DNA of 10,333 nucleotides from Candidatus Omnitrophota bacterium. Its GTDB lineage: Bacteria; Omnitrophota; Gorgyraeia; Gygaellales; Profunditerraquicolaceae. The notes under the pieces were generated by a model that ran no database searches, had not been told where the DNA came from, and saw nothing but the letters and a program-made list of their open reading frames with translations. Positions 8,301 through 10,333 of this stretch are shown in pieces. How positions within the stretch are numbered: position 1 is the stretch's first letter; every line of letters begins with the position of its first letter. The stretch lies in contig JAQUMS010000025.1 of the NCBI GenBank assembly GCA_028717985.1, positions 1 to 10,333 of the forward strand, read 5' to 3'. A program made the position numbers and the translations under genes.

Positions 8301-8513
8301 ACCCGAGGGAATACGCGCAGGATTGACAGGCTTATCGTGAAGGATAAAGAGATTCTGATTGTGGATTATAAGAGTTCCCGCGATACGACAAAAAGTCATG
8401 AAAATCAGGTCCGTGAATACGCATGTATCCTTAAGGATATTTACGCCTGGAAAAAAATCCGCGGGTATCTGGTATATCTGGATGAGATGGTCTTGGAGGA
8501 AGTTATTATTTAG
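5370..8513 (+). CDS. addA: AddA-type UvrD-family helicase-nuclease
   Basis: Complete 1047-residue protein, slightly shorter than B. subtilis AddA. It is the ATP-driven 3'-5' translocase and nuclease of the AddAB complex, which resects double-strand ends for RecA. Superfamily 1A motifs in order: I EASAGSGKT (11-19), Ia ITFTNKAAFEMK (48-59), VQTIDSF (114-120), II LIDEFQDTS (368-376), III YVGDKKQAIYRFRGG (399-413), IV LSKNYRSH (436-443), V TVHKAKGLEFPVV (735-747), VI YVALTRSKYELYVF (813-826). The C-terminal RecB-family nuclease is also intact: G900-xxx-H904, then RRIDRLIV with D986, LIVDYKSS with D999 and K1001, and QVREY (1013-1017). It lies upstream of its AddB partner, the reverse of the Bacillus addB-addA order. 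RecB is the alternative name; the AddB-type neighbour favours AddA. Translation may be limited by the hairpin covering its ribosome binding site. Confidence 0.93.
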   Translation: MEESFEIFLVEASAGSGKTYTLARRYLKLLIASEIPAGEFLLKSILAITFTNKAAFEMKARILDFLKKLALDAFESKKEKNDLLEYLNVTEEKARERASMIMESVIHHYNYFQVQTIDSFINAILSGCAFKLELSASFRIRQNYEDYLSYGFDALLNKAAEDPATRENFRGFLKNYLLVENKKNWFPRDDILTVIRILFGALNIYGKPFRKFPKGPGDISAMSVKIKDLMFELKRTMPEEANRVTWKKFIDTFTPDIPDYELDDFFGPFSKAEFSMRKNCFVTDEALKLWFEIKKSIGELYEWKSFSLFNCYVDIFEGVFENFKNISRKDDVMFLPELNSQAYRLFDEGVITVPELYYRLASRFRHYLIDEFQDTSVLQWRNLYPMIEDALSTGGSLFYVGDKKQAIYRFRGGDVSLIEGVKHDLHMFPFAPPEVLSKNYRSHKEIVEFNNTIFSAKNIRDFFVRRRVFQKNAFELLDQDIDCIIGIFAEARQEWKKENDKGFVKVERISGTNSDDTQMLIKEKVLGLLSRLTERFDYSDIAILARTNNQVEAVTSWLIEQGIPVESEKTLNIRENGFIREITAFLRFLNSPIDNLSFAVFIMGDIFTSISGIPWKEMELFLFSQGRLKEKNAGVYLYRLFRERYPDQWEKFFEGFFKSVGFIPLYELTVSIFNSFEVMTRFPGYQGFFMRFLEIIKEQEEEHQNIGDFLGFFDTAASEDLYVQVAGTHAIQALTVHKAKGLEFPVVIIPFFTIDVEMGAGESRGRSFVVGQEDGYLSLNHLKIDYTKFSPELEARYRDEFKKILIDELNNAYVALTRSKYELYVFIPPKSGSSVNIAQAFVPEEIFEFGTPGMYKKEHKEKTESVLPISPSTYRNWIDFLKDEFSDESAVKNSVSIRRGEMLHYLLSCIGKVSDDDDAGTVIASAAEHAKASYPGPEAREWNDICLTVVQLLKNKRIREFFVFSEGDVFQEKEVVDTRGNTRRIDRLIVKDKEILIVDYKSSRDTTKSHENQVREYACILKDIYAWKKIRGYLVYLDEMVLEEVII

Positions 8514-8575
8514 CTCATAAGCTGTTTAACTCTTAAGCTGATACGCTCTTGAGCTGTTAAGTTGTTTAGTTTGCA
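8512..8575 (+). repeat. Left octamer array: eight degenerate 8-base units after addA
   Basis: Cutting every eight bases from 8512 gives units such as AGCTCATA, AGCTGTTT, AGCTGATA and AGCTGTTA, with consensus near AGCTSWTA. AGCT recurs at 8512, 8520, 8536 and 8552, always a multiple of eight apart, and the intervening units are one or two changes away; the last unit (8568) is the weakest. The array begins inside the addA stop codon: its first AG supplies the last two bases of TAG. Confidence 0.85.
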
Positions 8576-8616
8576 GAAAAATCCAATACAGAAATAAAAT
8601 TATTAAGGTTTACGCG

Positions 8617-8622
8617 TATAAT
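8617..8622 (+). promoter_or_regulatory. Possible -10 box TATAAT upstream of addB
   Basis: A perfect TATAAT lies between the two octamer arrays, in the only non-repetitive part of this spacer (about 8576-8648). No -35-like hexamer is at a suitable distance and no extended -10 TG precedes it. It could give addB its own promoter, but in A/T-rich sequence a chance match is possible. Confidence 0.25.
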
Positions 8623-8647
8623 CCGCAAAATTTAAAAGCATTTTTTA

Positions 8648-8689
8648 CATAACAGCTTATGAGCTCAAGTGCGTATCAGCTCAACAGCT
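8648..8689 (-). repeat. Right octamer array, inverted relative to the left one
   Basis: On the minus strand this reads as about five octamers of the same family (AGCTGTTG, AGCTGATA, CGCACTTG, AGCTCATA, AGCTGTTA). AGCT occurs at 8654, 8662, 8678 and 8686, again at multiples of eight. It makes two long complementary matches with the left array: 8651-8665 with 8512-8526 (15 of 15) and 8662-8681 with 8536-8555 (19 of 20). The two matches share 8662-8665, so both cannot form at once. The array ends 11 bases before the addB ATG. Confidence 0.85.
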
Positions 8690-8700
8690 CCTATATCACA

Positions 8701-10333
8701 ATGAAAACTTTTATTACCTGTAATCTTAATGAGAATTTTGTCCAAAGGCTGGTTGGTCTGATTGAAGACGAGTATATCAACCAGGGCCTTGACATGAGTG
8801 GTCTCTCTCTTGTATTTGGAGGTAAACGGCCTGCATTATTCGTGAAAAAAGAATTAAGCCGCCGGATTAAAAAAAGCTTCATTCCTCCCCGGTTTTTCTC
8901 CATGGATGAATTTATGCGTTTTGCGGTGGAGCGAAGCGGAGGGTTTTCCCTGATAAACGATTTGGATGCGGGGTTTATTATTTACAACCTGGTAAAGGAG
9001 CATGCCCCGGAGATACTGGAAAAAAGGGCCGGCTTTGCCGAATTTCTTCCCTGGGCGCGGGAAATCGTTTCATTTTTCGAACAATTGGATCTTGAAGATG
9101 TGCAATCCACTGTTCTTGATAATATCAGGCTTAACGCGGAAATCGGGTATGATGTTCCCGATAGCGTGAATTTTCTTTTAACCAGATTGATTTTCCTCCG
9201 GGAAAATTTTCATCGGATACTTATCGAAAAAAAACAATATTCGCGGGGCCTTATGTACAGGCTGGCCGCGCAGTCCGTTGACGGTAATGTCCTCGAGGGA
9301 ATGGGCCGGATTGTATTTTGCAACTTTTTTTATCTTCATAAGACCGAGCGTGAATTGATTAATACTCTGTGCAAGGCGGGTATATCGTCACTTTTTGTCC
9401 AGGGCGGGGAAGAATGGCCGGTTTTAAACGAGCTTGCCCGTGATTTCGGTTTTTCTTTTGATTCCGGTGAAAAAAACGAGCCGTCGTATGGCCTTTCAGT
9501 GACAAGAGGTTTTGATATCCATTCTCAGGTGTGTATTATCAGGGATATAATCAAGGGCATTAAAAATCCCGATAAAACAGTGATTGTGATGCCTGATTCC
9601 AACAGTCTTATTCCTTTATTGTCAGAAGTATCCTCTTTTGTCCCGGATTTCAATGTGTCAATGGGGTATCCCCTTAAACGAAGCGTTTTTTATTCGTTAT
9701 TCGATTTTATTTTTAAAGCCCAGTCCACGAAAAAAGGAGATGCGTATTACGCGAAAGATTATCTTAACCTTTTAAGCCATCCGTTAATTAAAAATATCAG
9801 GTTCGAAAATTATCCGCCTTCGGTAACCCGTATTCTTGTTCATAAGATCGAAGAGATTATTGTGGGGATTGAATCAACGCCTTTGTCCGGAAGCCTTTTT
9901 GTTTCTCCGGGAGAGATTGAAAATCTTAACGATTTGTATGATTTGAGCCTTTCGACGATGAAACACATGGATGAACAGGTAAACCGGGAGGATATCCGGA
10001 AGATGGTTGTCCGTCTTCATGAATTATTGTTTTTTTCATGGGAGAAGGTGGAATGTTTTTCCGATTTCGCGTCCCGGGTTGACGCCGTGATACAGATCCT
10101 TGTTGATAAAGGTTTTATTTCCGGGTATCCGCTTCATGTCAAGATCATTGAAAAGATACGCGCGTGTGCGGAAGCTTTACGGAATTCTTCTTTTTCAGGA
10201 GAGCGTTTTTCCCGTGAGGATTTGTTTAAAATTTTCCGGAACAAGTTTGACAGCGAAATGATCTCTTTTTCCGGCTCTCCTCTTAAGGGAATGCAGATCC
10301 TCGGCCTCCTGGAAACCCGCGCTTTGAATTTCG
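8701..10333 (+). CDS. addB: AddB-type subunit, N-terminal part (runs off right edge)
   Basis: 544 codons are open to the window edge with no stop. Matches to the AddB / PD-(D/E)XK nuclease family: GGKRPALFVKKEL (40-52) in the place of the family's initial strand and helix, IPPRFFSMDEF (61-71), TVIVMPDSNSLIPLL (293-307), NVSMGYPLKRSVFYSL (318-333) and LKGMQILGLLETRALNF (528-544), the last being a family hallmark just before the edge. No Walker A GxGKT is visible, so it looks like an inactivated helicase that acts as a scaffold and, in relatives, carries a second nuclease and an Fe-S cluster at the C-terminus; that part is outside the window. The start at 8701 fits the family N-terminus. An in-frame ATG at 8659 would add 14 residues encoded by the repeat array and is less likely. 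Neither has a Shine-Dalgarno sequence, so translation may depend on addA. Confidence 0.88.
   Translation, partial: MKTFITCNLNENFVQRLVGLIEDEYINQGLDMSGLSLVFGGKRPALFVKKELSRRIKKSFIPPRFFSMDEFMRFAVERSGGFSLINDLDAGFIIYNLVKEHAPEILEKRAGFAEFLPWAREIVSFFEQLDLEDVQSTVLDNIRLNAEIGYDVPDSVNFLLTRLIFLRENFHRILIEKKQYSRGLMYRLAAQSVDGNVLEGMGRIVFCNFFYLHKTERELINTLCKAGISSLFVQGGEEWPVLNELARDFGFSFDSGEKNEPSYGLSVTRGFDIHSQVCIIRDIIKGIKNPDKTVIVMPDSNSLIPLLSEVSSFVPDFNVSMGYPLKRSVFYSLFDFIFKAQSTKKGDAYYAKDYLNLLSHPLIKNIRFENYPPSVTRILVHKIEEIIVGIESTPLSGSLFVSPGEIENLNDLYDLSLSTMKHMDEQVNREDIRKMVVRLHELLFFSWEKVECFSDFASRVDAVIQILVDKGFISGYPLHVKIIEKIRACAEALRNSSFSGERFSREDLFKIFRNKFDSEMISFSGSPLKGMQILGLLETRALNF

Noticed and set aside
8659..8700. Earlier in-frame ATG for addB
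   Set aside because: The 14 added residues would be encoded by the octamer repeat, there is no Shine-Dalgarno sequence, and the family N-terminus is matched from 8701.
8691..8903. Minus-strand open frame at the start of addB
   Set aside because: It is antisense to clear AddB-family sequence and has no homology-like features; a shadow frame.

Overview
The window comes from a bacterial chromosome of middling GC content (not computed). It uses the standard code and has tightly packed genes. Nothing seen fixes the phylum. The AddA/AddB proteins resemble the versions found outside Firmicutes, and the repeat-filled intergenic spacers recall uncultivated candidate-phylum genomes, but that second point is only an impression. 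All six genes are identifiable: five have recognisable DNA-repair or radical-SAM domains with intact motifs, and the sixth (addB) is recognised by family motifs. No phage, transposase, tRNA, rRNA or CRISPR array was seen.

Minus strand, 1-2877: the mismatch-repair pair mutS (complete) and mutL (first 108 codons only). Their reading frames overlap by 41 bases. They diverge from the plus-strand genes across a 165-base spacer that carries a good extended -10 box facing right.

Plus strand, 3043 to the right edge: four co-directional genes. These are a radical SAM protein with a B12-binding-like N-terminus, a small SplB-like (COG1533) radical SAM protein, a complete AddA-type helicase-nuclease, and the first 544 codons of its AddB-type partner. 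AddA and AddB would form the end-processing enzyme that prepares double-strand breaks for RecA loading. With MutS/MutL on the other side, this is a DNA-repair neighbourhood.

The most unusual content lies in the three spacers between the plus-strand genes. Each is bracketed by an inverted repeat that starts at or within a few bases of the upstream stop codon and ends shortly before the next start codon. Spacer 1 (97 bases) has six perfect AAAGAGC heptamers facing a short complementary arm. Spacer 2 (73 bases) has a perfect 25-bp inverted repeat whose 3' arm contains the only strong Shine-Dalgarno sequence in the cluster, so the addA ribosome binding site could be hidden in a hairpin. Spacer 3 (187 bases) has two facing arrays of a degenerate octamer. 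Whether these are mobile or expanding intergenic repeats, translational-coupling devices or both cannot be settled from one window, but they are the part most worth following up.
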